Notes: a model not told the origin generated them from the letters alone. Shown: positions 17,180-28,060, counted from the first letter of the stretch. The stretch: DNA of 64,000 nt from Burkholderia pyrrocinia (GCF_022809715.1 NZ_CP094460.1:2666001-2730000), one strand, 5' to 3'. Numbers and translations are program-made.

Positions 17180-18331
17180 ATGAAACGCATCGTCGTATCC
17201 GGTGGTATCGGCGCGGTATTCGCCGTAACAGCAACGTCGTCGGCATTTGCCCAGAGTTCCGTCACGTTGTATGGCCTCGTCGATACGGCGATCCGGTATC
17301 AGACCAATGCCGGCCCGGACGGCAAGGACCTGATCGGGATGACGGTCGGCCCGGAAACGCACAGCCGCTGGGGCTTGCGCGGCAGCGAGGATCTCGGCGG
17401 CGGGTTGTCGGCGATCTTCCGCCTCGAGAACGGCTTCGAGCTCGGCGACGGCAAGCTGCACGTCGCGAATACGCTGTTCAGCCGCCAGGCATACGTCGGC
17501 CTGTCGAGCAACCGCTACGGGTCGCTGACGTTCGGCAACCAGTACGCGCCGCTGTACGACACGATGGGCGACATCTTCGACCCGATGACCGTCGGCGACT
17601 ACTGGCAGGACAGCTGGGCGTACAACGGCATCGGCAACTACCTGACGGTGCCGAACTCGGTGAAGTACAAGTTTTCCTACAGCGGCCTGAGCGTCGACGC
17701 GATCTACGGCTTCGGCAACCATGCCGGCGCGATGGGGCTCGACAGCACGTACGGTGTGGAACTGACCTATGCACAGGGGCCCGCGTCGATCAACGCGGGC
17801 TATCAGCAGACTTCCGTGTCGTCCGTGAACGGCAGTTCGGTCAACGGCGCGAAGGTGAGCTTCGTGCACGTGAGCGGCGCGTATCAGGTCACGCCGACCG
17901 TGCGGCTGCTGGCCGGCTGGCTGCACGGCCAGGACAAGACGGGCACGACGGACTTCAACATGCAGCAGGCCGGTGCGCCGGCGCTGAGCGGCGGCAGCCC
18001 GAACCGCATCGACGATACGTTCTACGTCGGCGCGAACTGGCAAGCCACCGCGCCGCTGCTGATCACGGTGGCCGGCTATTACGGCCACGCGCGCAACGCG
18101 GCGCGGCTCGACGGCACGCTCGGCTCGGGGATCAACTACTCGGCGACCGTGCTGGCCGAATATGCGCTGTCGAAGCACACCGAGGTTTACGGCACGGTGG
18201 ACTTCGCGCGCGGCAACGGCGCGTTCGCCGCCGACTATCCGGGCGCCACCAACCGGCTCACGGGCAAGGTCGACCAGATCGGCCGGACCAACAACGTCGG
18301 GGCGGCGATCGGTCTGCGGCAGATGTTCTGA
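17180..18331 (+). CDS. Gram-negative general porin (Burkholderia type)
   Basis: 383-residue outer-membrane trimeric beta-barrel for passive diffusion of small solutes. The signal peptide ends AFAQSSVTLYG, the typical Burkholderiales porin N-terminus. Residues 24-60 (VTLYGLVDTAIRYQTN), the loop-3 region after SRWGLRGSEDLGGGL, and the terminal NNVGAAIGLRQMF with a final Phe for BAM recognition all fit. No specific substrate can be read from sequence. It has an unusually long 5' region with a possible operator. Confidence 0.95.
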   Translation: MKRIVVSGGIGAVFAVTATSSAFAQSSVTLYGLVDTAIRYQTNAGPDGKDLIGMTVGPETHSRWGLRGSEDLGGGLSAIFRLENGFELGDGKLHVANTLFSRQAYVGLSSNRYGSLTFGNQYAPLYDTMGDIFDPMTVGDYWQDSWAYNGIGNYLTVPNSVKYKFSYSGLSVDAIYGFGNHAGAMGLDSTYGVELTYAQGPASINAGYQQTSVSSVNGSSVNGAKVSFVHVSGAYQVTPTVRLLAGWLHGQDKTGTTDFNMQQAGAPALSGGSPNRIDDTFYVGANWQATAPLLITVAGYYGHARNAARLDGTLGSGINYSATVLAEYALSKHTEVYGTVDFARGNGAFAADYPGATNRLTGKVDQIGRTNNVGAAIGLRQMF

Positions 18332-18395
18332 AGAAGGTTCGCACGTTGCGGTGCGGCCGGAGGCGGGCGGCGCGTCCGCAACCGCGGTGCGCACG

Positions 18396-18429
18396 AAAAA
18401 AAAACGCGGCGACCGAGGCCGCCACGCGT
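18396..18429 (-). terminator. groESL terminator
   Basis: Read on the minus strand, ACGC-GT-GGCG pairs with CGCCGCGT around an 8-nt loop and runs into nine T residues (18396-18404 on the plus strand are A). It lies about 50 bp after the groL stop. Confidence 0.85.
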
Positions 18430-18480
18430 TGCATGCCGAGCGTATCGCCGCCCGGTTCGGGCGGCACGCTGCGTCTATCG

Positions 18481-20133
<1,653 letters not shown>

Positions 20134-20424
20134 TTATTGATTGACGACCGCGACGATGTCTTCCTCGCGCAGCACGAGGAACTCATTGCCGTCCACCTTG
20201 ACGGCCTGGCCCGCGTACTTGCCGAACAGCACGCGTTCGCCGACCTGCAGGTCGGGCACGATGCGCTGGCCGTCCGTGTCCTTGCGGCCGGGGCCGACGG
20301 CGATCACTTCGCCCTGGTCGGGTTTCTCTGCGGCGCTGTCGGGGATCACGATGCCCGACGCGGTGGTGGTTTCCTGATCGAGTCGCTTCACGATGACGCG
20401 GTCGTGCAAGGGGCGTAGGCTCAT
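20134..20424 (-). CDS. groS: Co-chaperonin GroES
   Basis: 96 residues, normal GroES length. It has [18 protein letters not shown] at the N-terminus, a mobile loop ([18 protein letters not shown]) that contacts GroEL, and [16 protein letters not shown] at the C-terminus. It caps the GroEL ring to enclose substrate. It is first in the groESL operon, 32 bp downstream of the CIRCE element. An in-frame upstream Met lies within the operator region and is not preferred. Confidence 0.97.
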   Translation of the reverse strand: MSLRPLHDRVIVKRLDQETTTASGIVIPDSAAEKPDQGEVIAVGPGRKDTDGQRIVPDLQVGERVLFGKYAGQAVKVDGNEFLVLREEDIVAVVNQ

Positions 20425-20456
20425 CTTTTCGTCCTGTGCTGTTCTGTCGAAATTGG

Positions 20457-20483
20457 CTGGCACTCTTCATCAGAGAGTGCTGA
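20457..20483 (-). promoter_or_regulatory. CIRCE operator (HrcA site) for groESL
   Basis: GCACTC-N9-GAGTGC core. The left arm is CTGGCACTC (20457-20465), the spacer TTCATCAGA and the right arm GAGTGCTGA (20475-20483). This fits the CIRCE consensus TTAGCACTC-N9-GAGTGCTAA with a few outer mismatches. It lies directly upstream of groES, indicating heat-shock derepression through HrcA. Confidence 0.9.
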
Positions 20484-20634
20484 CGAGTATAAAAACGCAC
20501 GACGGCGCGATCCAATAACGGATTCGGAAAAGCATTTGCGCGGATGCGCTATGGACGCGTTTGCCATGCCGATTCGGCAAACCCGGCGATTGCGGGAAAG
20601 CATTCGCGCCGTCGTGCAAAGCACGTGCAGCCGG

Positions 20635-21918
20635 TTATTGCGGCACGGCCTGCTGCGCGGCAGGCGTGCAGACCGGGCGGATCGTCTCGCCGGCGAGCAC
20701 GCGCTTCACGAACGGAATCGAATCGGCGAGCGATGCGTTCACGGTGCCGTTGTGTTCACGGCCCGCATACAGGTGCGCCTCGACCGTCGTGCCCGCCGCG
20801 CACGCATCTTTCGCGAGCGCGAGTTCGAGCGGCGCGAGCCCGTCGTCCGCGCCCGCGCCGATGAAGACGGGCGTGGCGATCCTCAGTGTCGGATACTTCA
20901 GGTATTCGTCCCACCATGCCCTTAGTCGCGCATCGGCGCCCGGCTTCACGGTGTTCGCGTGCGTGAGGTGCGCGAGCGCTGCATCGTCCTCGAGCGACGC
21001 GAGGCAACCGATGCGTGCCTGTTCGAGGATCGGCAGCGCGTTGTCGGTCAGCACTTCGTCCGCACGCAGCGACGGGGCGATCTGCTGCGCGGACAGCACC
21101 GAGTAGAACTGGTACGCAAGCGTCGGATCGACGCGGTCGGGATCGCGCCGGTAGGTGGTCTCGAACTTCGGCAGCGACGCGAGCGTGGCGCGCGACGCGT
21201 TGTAGATCGTCCCGGTCGCGACGGTCGCGCGGATCGCGAGTTCCGGCGCGTAGGCGGGCGCGTAGCCGGCCGCCGCGAATACGGCCGAGCCGCCTTGCGA
21301 CTGACCGACGAGCACGACCTCGTTCGCGAGGCCCGGCACGCCGCCCAGCACCGCGCGCACGCTGTCGAGCAGCGTGTAGCTGTTCGAGCGGTTGTTGAGC
21401 TGCGGATTCGGGCCGGGCGTGCCGAGCCCTTGATAGTCGGTCGCGACGACCGCGAATCCCTGTTGAAGCCATGCGTTCAGGTAACGCACGTCGCGATACG
21501 AGCGGCCGAACCACGACGGCGCGCAGATGTCGGCCATCCCGAACGTGCCGTGCGCCCACGCGACGATCGGCCAGCCGCCGGCCGGCGGCGTGCCGCGCGG
21601 CACGAACAGCGCACCCGACACGGCGATCGGCGTGCGGCCGCCGACGCCGTCGGTCGATGCATACAGGATGCGCAGTTGCCGTGCGGCGCTCGCGAGCCCG
21701 AGCGTCGCGGGCAGCGCTTCGGAACGTAGCAGCACGCCGGGCGTCGCCGGAATGTCGCGGTCCCACGTGTAGAACGCGGACACGCGACCGTCGCCCTGCA
21801 ACGGATCGGGCGCTGGAGTGCGGCCGGGCGAAGCCGCGTGCGAAACGAGAGATGGCGCGGCGAGCGCCGAAACCAGCAGCGTGCGCGCAGCGAAGCCGCG
21901 CAGGGGGAAGAGCGTCAT
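20635..21918 (-). CDS. Secreted lipase/esterase of the secretory-lipase (LIP) family
   Basis: 427 residues with a signal peptide (LLVSALAAPSLVSHAA). An alpha/beta hydrolase with GWPIVAWAHGTFGMADICAPS, a nucleophile elbow VGQSQGGSA (Ser), the acid region IGAGADDGLAPL, and a catalytic His in GREHNGTVNAS. Cysteines in ADICAPS and IGCLAS may form disulfides, in keeping with export. The overall arrangement fits fungal/bacterial secretory lipases acting on acyl esters. It is a single-gene unit facing the groESL promoter, and no regulator is linked to it. Confidence 0.87.
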   Translation of the reverse strand: MTLFPLRGFAARTLLVSALAAPSLVSHAASPGRTPAPDPLQGDGRVSAFYTWDRDIPATPGVLLRSEALPATLGLASAARQLRILYASTDGVGGRTPIAVSGALFVPRGTPPAGGWPIVAWAHGTFGMADICAPSWFGRSYRDVRYLNAWLQQGFAVVATDYQGLGTPGPNPQLNNRSNSYTLLDSVRAVLGGVPGLANEVVLVGQSQGGSAVFAAAGYAPAYAPELAIRATVATGTIYNASRATLASLPKFETTYRRDPDRVDPTLAYQFYSVLSAQQIAPSLRADEVLTDNALPILEQARIGCLASLEDDAALAHLTHANTVKPGADARLRAWWDEYLKYPTLRIATPVFIGAGADDGLAPLELALAKDACAAGTTVEAHLYAGREHNGTVNASLADSIPFVKRVLAGETIRPVCTPAAQQAVPQ

Positions 21919-22120
21919 GGTCGGATGGATGTCGGTGAGATCGGATCGGACGCGCCGGGTTGTGTCCGGCGCGGGCCGACCACGACGCAAGTTTTGAACC
22001 AGCGCGGGTGCAGCGCGGGTGGGGCACGCGCTGCGCGCGGCATGACGGGCAATGCCTGCGCGCGGCGTGCAGCACGCGCATGCGCCGGCTGCGTCTCGCG
22101 CAGCAATCCGGGCCGGTTTG

Positions 22121-22138
22121 CTGTTGCTCCCGCAACAG
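22121..22138. promoter_or_regulatory. Sigma-54 enhancer site (UAS), copy 1
   Basis: Perfect inverted repeat CTGTTGC-TCCC-GCAACAG, 85 bp before the -24 element at 22223. The same repeat with another spacer is found at 28231-28248. This is the probable binding site of the bEBP encoded at 23111. Confidence 0.75.
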
Positions 22139-22222
22139 ACGCAAGCACATGAATCGCGCCGAGCGAATCGCGCACGGTGCGTACACGCGGTGGTGCAGGC
22201 ATGCGATGCACGCGTACCCGGC

Positions 22223-22238
22223 TGGCACGATTGCTGCT
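22223..22238 (+). promoter_or_regulatory. Sigma-54 (-24/-12) promoter
   Basis: TGGCACGATTGCTGCT has GG and GC exactly 10 bp apart and an almost perfect -24 box. It lies 72 bp before the aldolase-like gene and should drive that gene and the activator gene behind it. Confidence 0.78.
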
Positions 22239-22309
22239 GATCCGGTTGCCGTGCGTCGCGGCGTTGCGACGCGAGCCCATCCGTTCACCCGATCAAGGAA
22301 ACCGAACTC

Positions 22310-22990
22310 ATGTCAGTCACCCAAGCCATCGACAGCGGCGAACTCGTGGCATTCGTCGAGCGCGCCACGCGCGAATTCGCGCAAGCCGCGCGCGTGCTGA
22401 AGGAAACGCGCACGCTGTCCGCGACCAACACGTTCCAGGCGTTCCAGCGCGTGCCAGGCACGGAACTCGTCGTCGCGCTGTCGGCGCCGAGCCCGTGGGC
22501 CGCGTCGCAGGAGATCCAGCCCGTCGTCGTTACGCTCGACGGCGACGTGCTGCACGGAGACGCGCGCGCGGGCGGCAACGGGCCGCGCTACGCGGGTGTA
22601 TTCCGCGAAGTGCCGGAAGTCGACGTCGTGATTCACGTGCACGGCCCGTATCTCGGCGCATGGGCGAGTGCGCATCGTCCGCTGCCGATCCGCTACGCGC
22701 CGGCCGCGCGCTACACGCGGGCCCGCGAGATCCCGGTCTATGTCGATCGCCGTCCGGGCGAGCCGCGCTTCATCGTCGACACGATCCGGCGCGCCCCCGA
22801 GGTGCCGGCGATCATCGAGGCGAACGGCGGCGCGACGTTCTGGGGCAAGTCGATCCTCGACGTGTCGAAGTACATCCTGATCCTCGAGGAAGCCGCGTAT
22901 TTCCAGGCGCTCGCGGAGCCGCTCGGCGGCTCGCTCGAATTCGGGCCGGGCGCGCTCGAGCAGCAATGGAAAATGACCGGCCTCGCGTGA
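22310..22990 (+). CDS. Divergent class II aldolase/adducin-family protein
   Basis: 226 residues with the class II aldolase fold: LDGDVLHGDARAGGNGPRYAGVFR followed by VVIHVHGPYLGAWASAH (H109 and H111, two of the three zinc ligands). The usual catalytic Glu of the SSE-T-P motif is N90 here. The third zinc His, normally in NHG, is replaced in ANGGATFWG (G173). Canonical fuculose-phosphate-type aldolase chemistry is thus doubtful; it may be a decarboxylase, an isomerase-like relative, or a binding protein. It is under a sigma-54 promoter and 120 bp upstream of the activator gene, which puts it in the organosulfur regulon. Confidence 0.82.
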   Translation: MSVTQAIDSGELVAFVERATREFAQAARVLKETRTLSATNTFQAFQRVPGTELVVALSAPSPWAASQEIQPVVVTLDGDVLHGDARAGGNGPRYAGVFREVPEVDVVIHVHGPYLGAWASAHRPLPIRYAPAARYTRAREIPVYVDRRPGEPRFIVDTIRRAPEVPAIIEANGGATFWGKSILDVSKYILILEEAAYFQALAEPLGGSLEFGPGALEQQWKMTGLA

Positions 22991-23110
22991 CGCTGCGCAG
23001 CGGGCGGCGCAATCCGGCCGCCGTCATACCGATAGCTCGATGAATTGGTTCGTGGCCGGCGCGCGCCTTGCTATCGTCGAACCTTCCCCGTTCAACACGC
23101 CGGTCGTGCC

Positions 23111-24229
23111 ATGGCCATCTTCAGCTTGCCGGACCCGACTTCGCACGCGATCACGATTCGTGCGAAGGCGCTGACGTTCGACGATCCCAAATCGCGGGTG
23201 CTGCTCGAACGCATCCAGCTCGTCGCGCCGAGCGATGCGACGGTGCTCGTCACCGGCGAGAGCGGCACAGGCAAGGAGCTGATCGCGCGCCTCGTGCATT
23301 CGCTGAGCGAGCGCCATGAAGGCCCGTTCGTCGCAGTCAACTGCGGCGCGTTTTCGGAGACGCTGATCGAAAGCGAGCTGTTCGGCCACGAGCGCGGCGC
23401 GTTTACCGGCGCCATCAACAGCCAGCCGGGCTGGTTCGAATCCGCGAATCGCGGCACGCTCTTTCTCGACGAGGTCGGCGACCTGCCGCTATCCGCGCAG
23501 GTCAAGCTACTGCGCGTGCTGCAGGAGCGCGAGGTGACGCCAGTCGGCTCGCGCAAGACCGTCAAGATCGACGTGCGGCTCGTTGCGGCGACCAACGTGA
23601 ATCTCGAAGCCGCGGTGCGTGCGGGAAATTTCCGCGAAGACCTGTACTACCGGCTCAACGTCGTGAAACTGAGCCTGCTGCCGCTGCGTGAGCGGCCCGG
23701 CGACATTGCGCCGCTGATCGAACACTTCATCGACATCTATGCGAAGCGGCTGCGCGTGACCGCGCCGACGCTGACGGACGCCGCGCGTGCGCGCCTGCAT
23801 GCGCACGCGTGGCCGGGCAACATCCGCGAACTCGAGAACGTGATCCACCATGCGGTGCTGATCTGCGCGGGCGGCGCGATCGACGTCGGCGACCTGCAGT
23901 TCTCCGCGCTGTCGCTTGCACCCGATACAGCCGACGCGCACGGCGCGGCTGCCGCGCCGCCGCGCCGCGCACGCGACGTGGCCGAAGCGACCGATGCGCT
24001 GCGCCATGCAGTGGTCGAACTGCTGGATCTCGGCACGCCGGCGCTGTGGCAGCACATCGAGGACACCGTGTACCGCAGCGTGTTCGACTACAGCGAGCAC
24101 AACCAGCTGCGCATGTCGCGCCTGCTCGACCAGTCGCGCAACATCGTCCGCGCACGGCTCGCGCAGCTCGGCATCCTGAAGCCGCGCGACGCGGGCGACG
24201 CCGACGCGCGGCTGCGCCGTCAGGCGTGA
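23111..24229 (+). CDS. SfnR-like sigma-54-dependent activator without N-terminal sensor domain
   Basis: 372-residue bacterial enhancer-binding protein. The AAA+ domain begins at about residue 20: Walker A GESGTGKE (49-56), the sigma-54 contact loop GAFTGA (96-101) and Walker B LFLDEVGD (117-124). A Fis-type HTH follows at the C-terminus (HNQLRMSRLLDQSRNIVRARLAQLG). There is no receiver, GAF or PAS domain, as in SfnR, the activator of dimethyl-sulfone genes in Pseudomonas. Such proteins are usually controlled by their own level. Three sigma-54 promoters and matching UAS repeats lie nearby, so it is the likely activator of this region. Its 3' end overlaps the convergent permease gene by 10 bp. 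Confidence 0.92.
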   Translation: MAIFSLPDPTSHAITIRAKALTFDDPKSRVLLERIQLVAPSDATVLVTGESGTGKELIARLVHSLSERHEGPFVAVNCGAFSETLIESELFGHERGAFTGAINSQPGWFESANRGTLFLDEVGDLPLSAQVKLLRVLQEREVTPVGSRKTVKIDVRLVAATNVNLEAAVRAGNFREDLYYRLNVVKLSLLPLRERPGDIAPLIEHFIDIYAKRLRVTAPTLTDAARARLHAHAWPGNIRELENVIHHAVLICAGGAIDVGDLQFSALSLAPDTADAHGAAAAPPRRARDVAEATDALRHAVVELLDLGTPALWQHIEDTVYRSVFDYSEHNQLRMSRLLDQSRNIVRARLAQLGILKPRDAGDADARLRRQA

Positions 24230-25008
24230 TCGCGCCAGCGCAGCGCGCGCTGCGCGATCCGCTCGCATAACGCACTCATACCGACGGCCAGCGCCGTTAC
24301 GCCCAGCACGCACACGAGCAGCACGTCGGCACGCGCGCCGGCCTGCGCGTTCTGCATCAGGCTGCCGACGCCCGCACCCGCGTTGAACAGCAGCTCGCTG
24401 CTGGTCGCCGTGATCCACGCGAACGGCACGGCCTGCAGCACGCCGGCGAACAGGTCGGGCAGCGCGCCCGGAATCAGCACGTCGCGCCACAGGCCGATGC
24501 GCGTCAGGCGATACGACTGCGCCAGTTCGACATAGCGCGGATCGACGCGGCGCAGCCCGTCGAAGCTGGCGGTAGTCATCGGGTAGAACGCGGCGAGCGC
24601 GATGATGAACACCTTCGCGAATTCGCCGGTGCCGGCCCACAGGCTCAGCAACGGAATCAGCCCGAGCAGCGGCACGTAGCGCAGCGCCTGGAACGCCGGT
24701 TCGCCCAGCTTGCGCGCGAGCGTCGAGCGCGCCATTGCCGCACCGAACAGGAGCCCAAACGCGACGCCGAACCCCAGCCCGAGCGTCGTGCGGCGCAGGC
24801 TCGCACCGAGATCGGTCGCGAGTTCGCCGCTGCGGGCGAGTTCGACCAGCGCGGCGCCGACTTGCTGCAACGGCACGAACGCATATTGATGGGCCGCATC
24901 GCCGGACGACGCGAACTGCCAGGCGGCAACCAGCAGGGCCGGCACGACGAGGCCGCGCGCGCGGCGGCGCAGCGGGGCGAGCGAGAGGGCGCGTGTAGCG
25001 AGGGGCAT
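24220..25008 (-). CDS. SsuC-like ABC transporter permease 1
   Basis: 262-residue inner-membrane permease with about six transmembrane helices. The EAA-type loop that contacts the ATPase is present (SYRLTRIGLWRDVLIPGALPDLFAG). It belongs to the taurine/sulfonate/nitrate BPD permease group. It lies 22 bp after a second, different permease gene, so the two probably form a heterodimeric channel. No ATP-binding subunit gene is present in this operon. Confidence 0.88.
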   Translation of the reverse strand: MPLATRALSLAPLRRRARGLVVPALLVAAWQFASSGDAAHQYAFVPLQQVGAALVELARSGELATDLGASLRRTTLGLGFGVAFGLLFGAAMARSTLARKLGEPAFQALRYVPLLGLIPLLSLWAGTGEFAKVFIIALAAFYPMTTASFDGLRRVDPRYVELAQSYRLTRIGLWRDVLIPGALPDLFAGVLQAVPFAWITATSSELLFNAGAGVGSLMQNAQAGARADVLLVCVLGVTALAVGMSALCERIAQRALRWRDHA

Positions 25009-25030
25009 GCCGAAGCGTATCCAGTCAGGG

Positions 25031-25846
25031 TCAGCGCGCCGGCGTCTGCCAGCGCAATGCGTAGCGTTGCGCGAGGGCGATCGAGCGGTCGAGCGCGAAG
25101 CCGATCAACCCGATCGCGGCGACGTCGACGAGCACCACGTCGAGCCGCAGCATCTGCCGGGCCAGTTCCATCATCTGGCCGATCCCGCTGTCCGCGGCGA
25201 GCAGCTCGACCGCGACGAGTGCGAGCCACGCGCGCGCGAGCGCGATCCGGATGCCGGTCAGCAGCGGCGGCAATGCGGCCGGCAGCAGCACGTCGCGCAG
25301 CAGCGCGAAGCGGCCGAGCCCGTAGTGGCGCGCCATCTCGACGAGATCGCGCGGTGCGTCGTGCACGCCCGTGTATGCGGCCAACGCGACCGGGAAGAAC
25401 ACGGCCTTGCCGACGACGACGAGCTTCAGCGGTTCGTCGACGCCGATCAGCAGGATCAGCAGCGGGATCAGCGTGAGCGTCGGCACTTGCCGCAGCAGGT
25501 CGAACGTCGGCCGCAGGTAGTCGGAGAACAGCCGGCTGCGCGCGAGCAGGATGCCGAACGCGGCGCCGCCCGTCGCACCGATCGCGAAGCCGAGTGCGAG
25601 GCGATGCAGCGTGATCAGCAGGTTGTCCCGCAGTTCGCCGGTGTCGATCAGCGTGCGCAGCGTCGCCGCGAGACGGCCGGGTGGCACGACGAGCTGCGGC
25701 GGAAACCAGCGCTGCACGCTCGCGAGCCACCACAACGCGGCGAACGCGACGGGCGTGACCCACCACATCGCCTGCCCGCCGAGCCGTGCGATGCCGGGCA
25801 GGCGGACCGCGTGCGGGCCGTTCGACGCGAGCGCGCGCATCGGCAT
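25031..25846 (-). CDS. SsuC-like ABC transporter permease 2
   Basis: 271 residues, six predicted helices, with the coupling loop ARHYGLGRFALLRDVLLPAALPPLL. Also of the sulfonate/taurine permease group and clearly distinct from its neighbour. ATG 25846 overlaps the stop of the binding-protein gene (ATGA), so the genes are coupled; a second Met two codons later is possible. It would import the ligand captured by the periplasmic protein encoded just upstream. Confidence 0.88.
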   Translation of the reverse strand: MPMRALASNGPHAVRLPGIARLGGQAMWWVTPVAFAALWWLASVQRWFPPQLVVPPGRLAATLRTLIDTGELRDNLLITLHRLALGFAIGATGGAAFGILLARSRLFSDYLRPTFDLLRQVPTLTLIPLLILLIGVDEPLKLVVVGKAVFFPVALAAYTGVHDAPRDLVEMARHYGLGRFALLRDVLLPAALPPLLTGIRIALARAWLALVAVELLAADSGIGQMMELARQMLRLDVVLVDVAAIGLIGFALDRSIALAQRYALRWQTPAR

Positions 25847-26952
25847 CAGCGGCTCGCGACGCGCGATGCGTCGGCGCGCCAGTAGCCGTCGAGGCCGAGC
25901 TGCTTGAGCGCGGTCGACACGAAGGTCGGCGCGAGCAGCGCGTTCACGTCGACCGGCGTGGACGTCAGGCCGGCCTGCCGGCTGTACGCGATGACGTCGC
26001 GGTAGTGACCGGTCAGCGCCGGCGTGAAGAGCGGCGTCCATTGCTCCTTCCACGGCGTCGATTCGTCCGCGTACTCGCGGCGCACGATGCTTTCCGGCTG
26101 GCCGGATGCGCTCAGGATCTTCACGTACGCGTCGCGATTCTGCGGCTGCGAGATCCAGTGCGCGGCGCGCACATAGGCCGTCGCGACGAGCTGCGTGATG
26201 TCGGGGTAGCGCTTCACGAAATCGTCGGACGCCCACAGTTCCGCGCGCATCTTCCAGTCGTCGGGCGCGGTCTTGGTCGACCAGATGATCTTGCCGACGT
26301 TCTTGTCGACGAGCGAATACGCGTCGGACAGCGTGAAGAAGCCGTCGACGCGGCCGGCCGCGACGGCCGCCGCACCGGCCTGCGGATCGAGGTTGTAGAT
26401 CCTGAAGTCGGACAGCTTCAGCCCGTTCTCGGCGAGCAGCTTGCTGAACGTGACTTCCCACGGCCGGCCGCGATTGAGCGCGATGCGCTTGCCCTTGAGA
26501 TCGACGATCGACTTTGCGGTCGAGCCGGCCGGCACGACCAGATACGTGTTGCTGCCGACGCCGCCCGGCACGATCAGGCGCGTATGCGTGCCCGATGCAT
26601 TGACGACGACCGACGGCAGATCGCCGTAGCCCGCGAAATCGATGCTGCCGTTCGTGAACGCTTCGTTGACGAGCGTGCCGACCGCCGCGGTCGACACGGG
26701 CACCCATTGCAGCTTCACGTGCCGCGCGGCGAGCGCCTTCTCGAGCGACTTGTCGGCGTCGATCAGCGCGGACGCGCCAGCATATTGCGTCTTGCCGCCG
26801 CTCGAATAGGCCACGACGGCGATCCGCACGACCTTGGGCGCGTCTTCCGCGTGTGCGGCCGGTGCGGCAAGCGAGGCCGCGGCAAGCGGCAGCGCGGCGA
26901 GCAGCGCGCGCAGCGGGCGGCGCAGCGAGGCGAGGGAGAGCGTGTGCTTCAT
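25846..26952 (-). CDS. SsuA-like periplasmic binding protein
   Basis: 368 residues with a signal peptide ending PAAHAEDAP. It is an NMT1/SsuA-type two-lobed binder: VVRIAVVAYSSGGKTQYAG at the mature N-terminus, GSIDFAGYGDLPSVV, then LKGKRIALNRGRPWEVTFSKLLAENGL and AGRVDGFFTLSDAYSL. This pattern is typical of aliphatic sulfonate/taurine receptors. It is upstream of and coupled to two permease genes. The ligand is probably an organosulfur anion, inferred from the neighbours and the sigma-54 control. Confidence 0.9.
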   Translation of the reverse strand: MKHTLSLASLRRPLRALLAALPLAAASLAAPAAHAEDAPKVVRIAVVAYSSGGKTQYAGASALIDADKSLEKALAARHVKLQWVPVSTAAVGTLVNEAFTNGSIDFAGYGDLPSVVVNASGTHTRLIVPGGVGSNTYLVVPAGSTAKSIVDLKGKRIALNRGRPWEVTFSKLLAENGLKLSDFRIYNLDPQAGAAAVAAGRVDGFFTLSDAYSLVDKNVGKIIWSTKTAPDDWKMRAELWASDDFVKRYPDITQLVATAYVRAAHWISQPQNRDAYVKILSASGQPESIVRREYADESTPWKEQWTPLFTPALTGHYRDVIAYSRQAGLTSTPVDVNALLAPTFVSTALKQLGLDGYWRADASRVASR

Positions 26953-26983
26953 GATGATCCGGATGAGTTGGCGGAAGAAGGGC

Positions 26984-28060
26984 TCACGCACGTTTCTGCA
27001 GCGATGGCCGCAACACGTCGGCGAGCGGACGCGGGTCGATCCAGTCGGCGACATCGAAGTCGGCTTCCAGAAAACCCCAGTCGTGCAGGAACGTCTTGAA
27101 CTCGTCGAGCGCGGCGACCGATTCGTCGTCGAGGTTGACGCCGAGGTGCCGGTGCAACTGGTTACCGTACGCGGCGCGGACCCAGTCGACCGACGACGCG
27201 GTTTCGCCGGCCACGTAGTGCGTGGTTTCGTCGGGATGCGTGCTCGCCCAGTCGCCGGCGGCGACGACGAGCTTCAGGAAGCCGGCGACGATGTCCGGGT
27301 GGTTCGCGAGCACGTCCGCGTTTACGGTCAGCGGACGCGGCGTGCCGTTGTTGTTGCGGATCGAACGTTCCGGATGAAAGCCGATGTCGATCACGACGTG
27401 CGCGCCGATCAGTTGCGCGATCTCGAGGCCCGTCGAGCCCTTCACGTAGATCGCGTCGACCTCGCCGCGCAGCAGCGCGCCGGCTTCGGCCGCGTACAGC
27501 GCGCGGCTCGAAAAGCCGTGCGGCGATGCGAACAGGCTCGCCGCGCGCGGGGGCCCGACGGTCTGCAGCGTGCGCGCGCATACGTCGACGAGCTCGACGT
27601 CGCGCGTGGTCAGCCCGTCGAGGCTCAGCGCGTTGACGAAGCCGCGCAGCGCCGACGCGCGAAAGATGTCGATGCGATCGTCGGGGCGGCTCGGGATCGC
27701 GATCCGGCGCCCGCGCAGCGCTTTCACGGAACGGATGCCCGACTCGGGCCGCGCGAGGATCAGTTGCGATTCGTCGACCCACGACAGCCCGATCACGCGC
27801 GTGTTCGCGTCGTTCGAGCGCGCCCACATCGCGGGGATGCTGCCGCCCTGGCGAAACGACTGCGCCAGCGTGTGGTCGCTGATCGACGACACGTCGTGAC
27901 GCGTGGCGCCGCGCGACGAGCGGATCGCGACGCCGTCGGCCGACGTCTCGCCGTTGAGCCAGCCGAGATGCACGGCGATGCCGAGCGGGGTCGGCACGGG
28001 CGATCGCGCGTACCAGAACGTCTGCTGCTTGTCCGATGACGAATCGGGCCTGTCTGTCAT
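26984..28060 (-). CDS. DszB-like protein lacking the catalytic Cys and His (paralogue 1)
   Basis: 358 residues, no signal peptide. Related to the sulfinate desulfinase DszB and to the two paralogues at 29730 and 32825. The DszB catalytic residues are C27, H60 and R70. Here the Cys in FWYARSPVPTPLG is S20, the His position is I60, and R70 is kept (SFRQGGSIPAMW). It therefore should not be able to act as a DszB-type desulfinase. It may be a cytoplasmic binding or sensing protein, or use other chemistry. It is first in the ABC permease operon, 80 bp downstream of a minus-strand sigma-54 promoter, with AGGGA before the ATG. Confidence 0.85.
   Translation of the reverse strand: MTDRPDSSSDKQQTFWYARSPVPTPLGIAVHLGWLNGETSADGVAIRSSRGATRHDVSSISDHTLAQSFRQGGSIPAMWARSNDANTRVIGLSWVDESQLILARPESGIRSVKALRGRRIAIPSRPDDRIDIFRASALRGFVNALSLDGLTTRDVELVDVCARTLQTVGPPRAASLFASPHGFSSRALYAAEAGALLRGEVDAIYVKGSTGLEIAQLIGAHVVIDIGFHPERSIRNNNGTPRPLTVNADVLANHPDIVAGFLKLVVAAGDWASTHPDETTHYVAGETASSVDWVRAAYGNQLHRHLGVNLDDESVAALDEFKTFLHDWGFLEADFDVADWIDPRPLADVLRPSLQKRA

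Noticed and set aside
20457..20472. TGGCAC upstream of groES as a -24 element
   Set aside because: No GC at the required 10-bp distance; the bases belong to the CIRCE inverted repeat.
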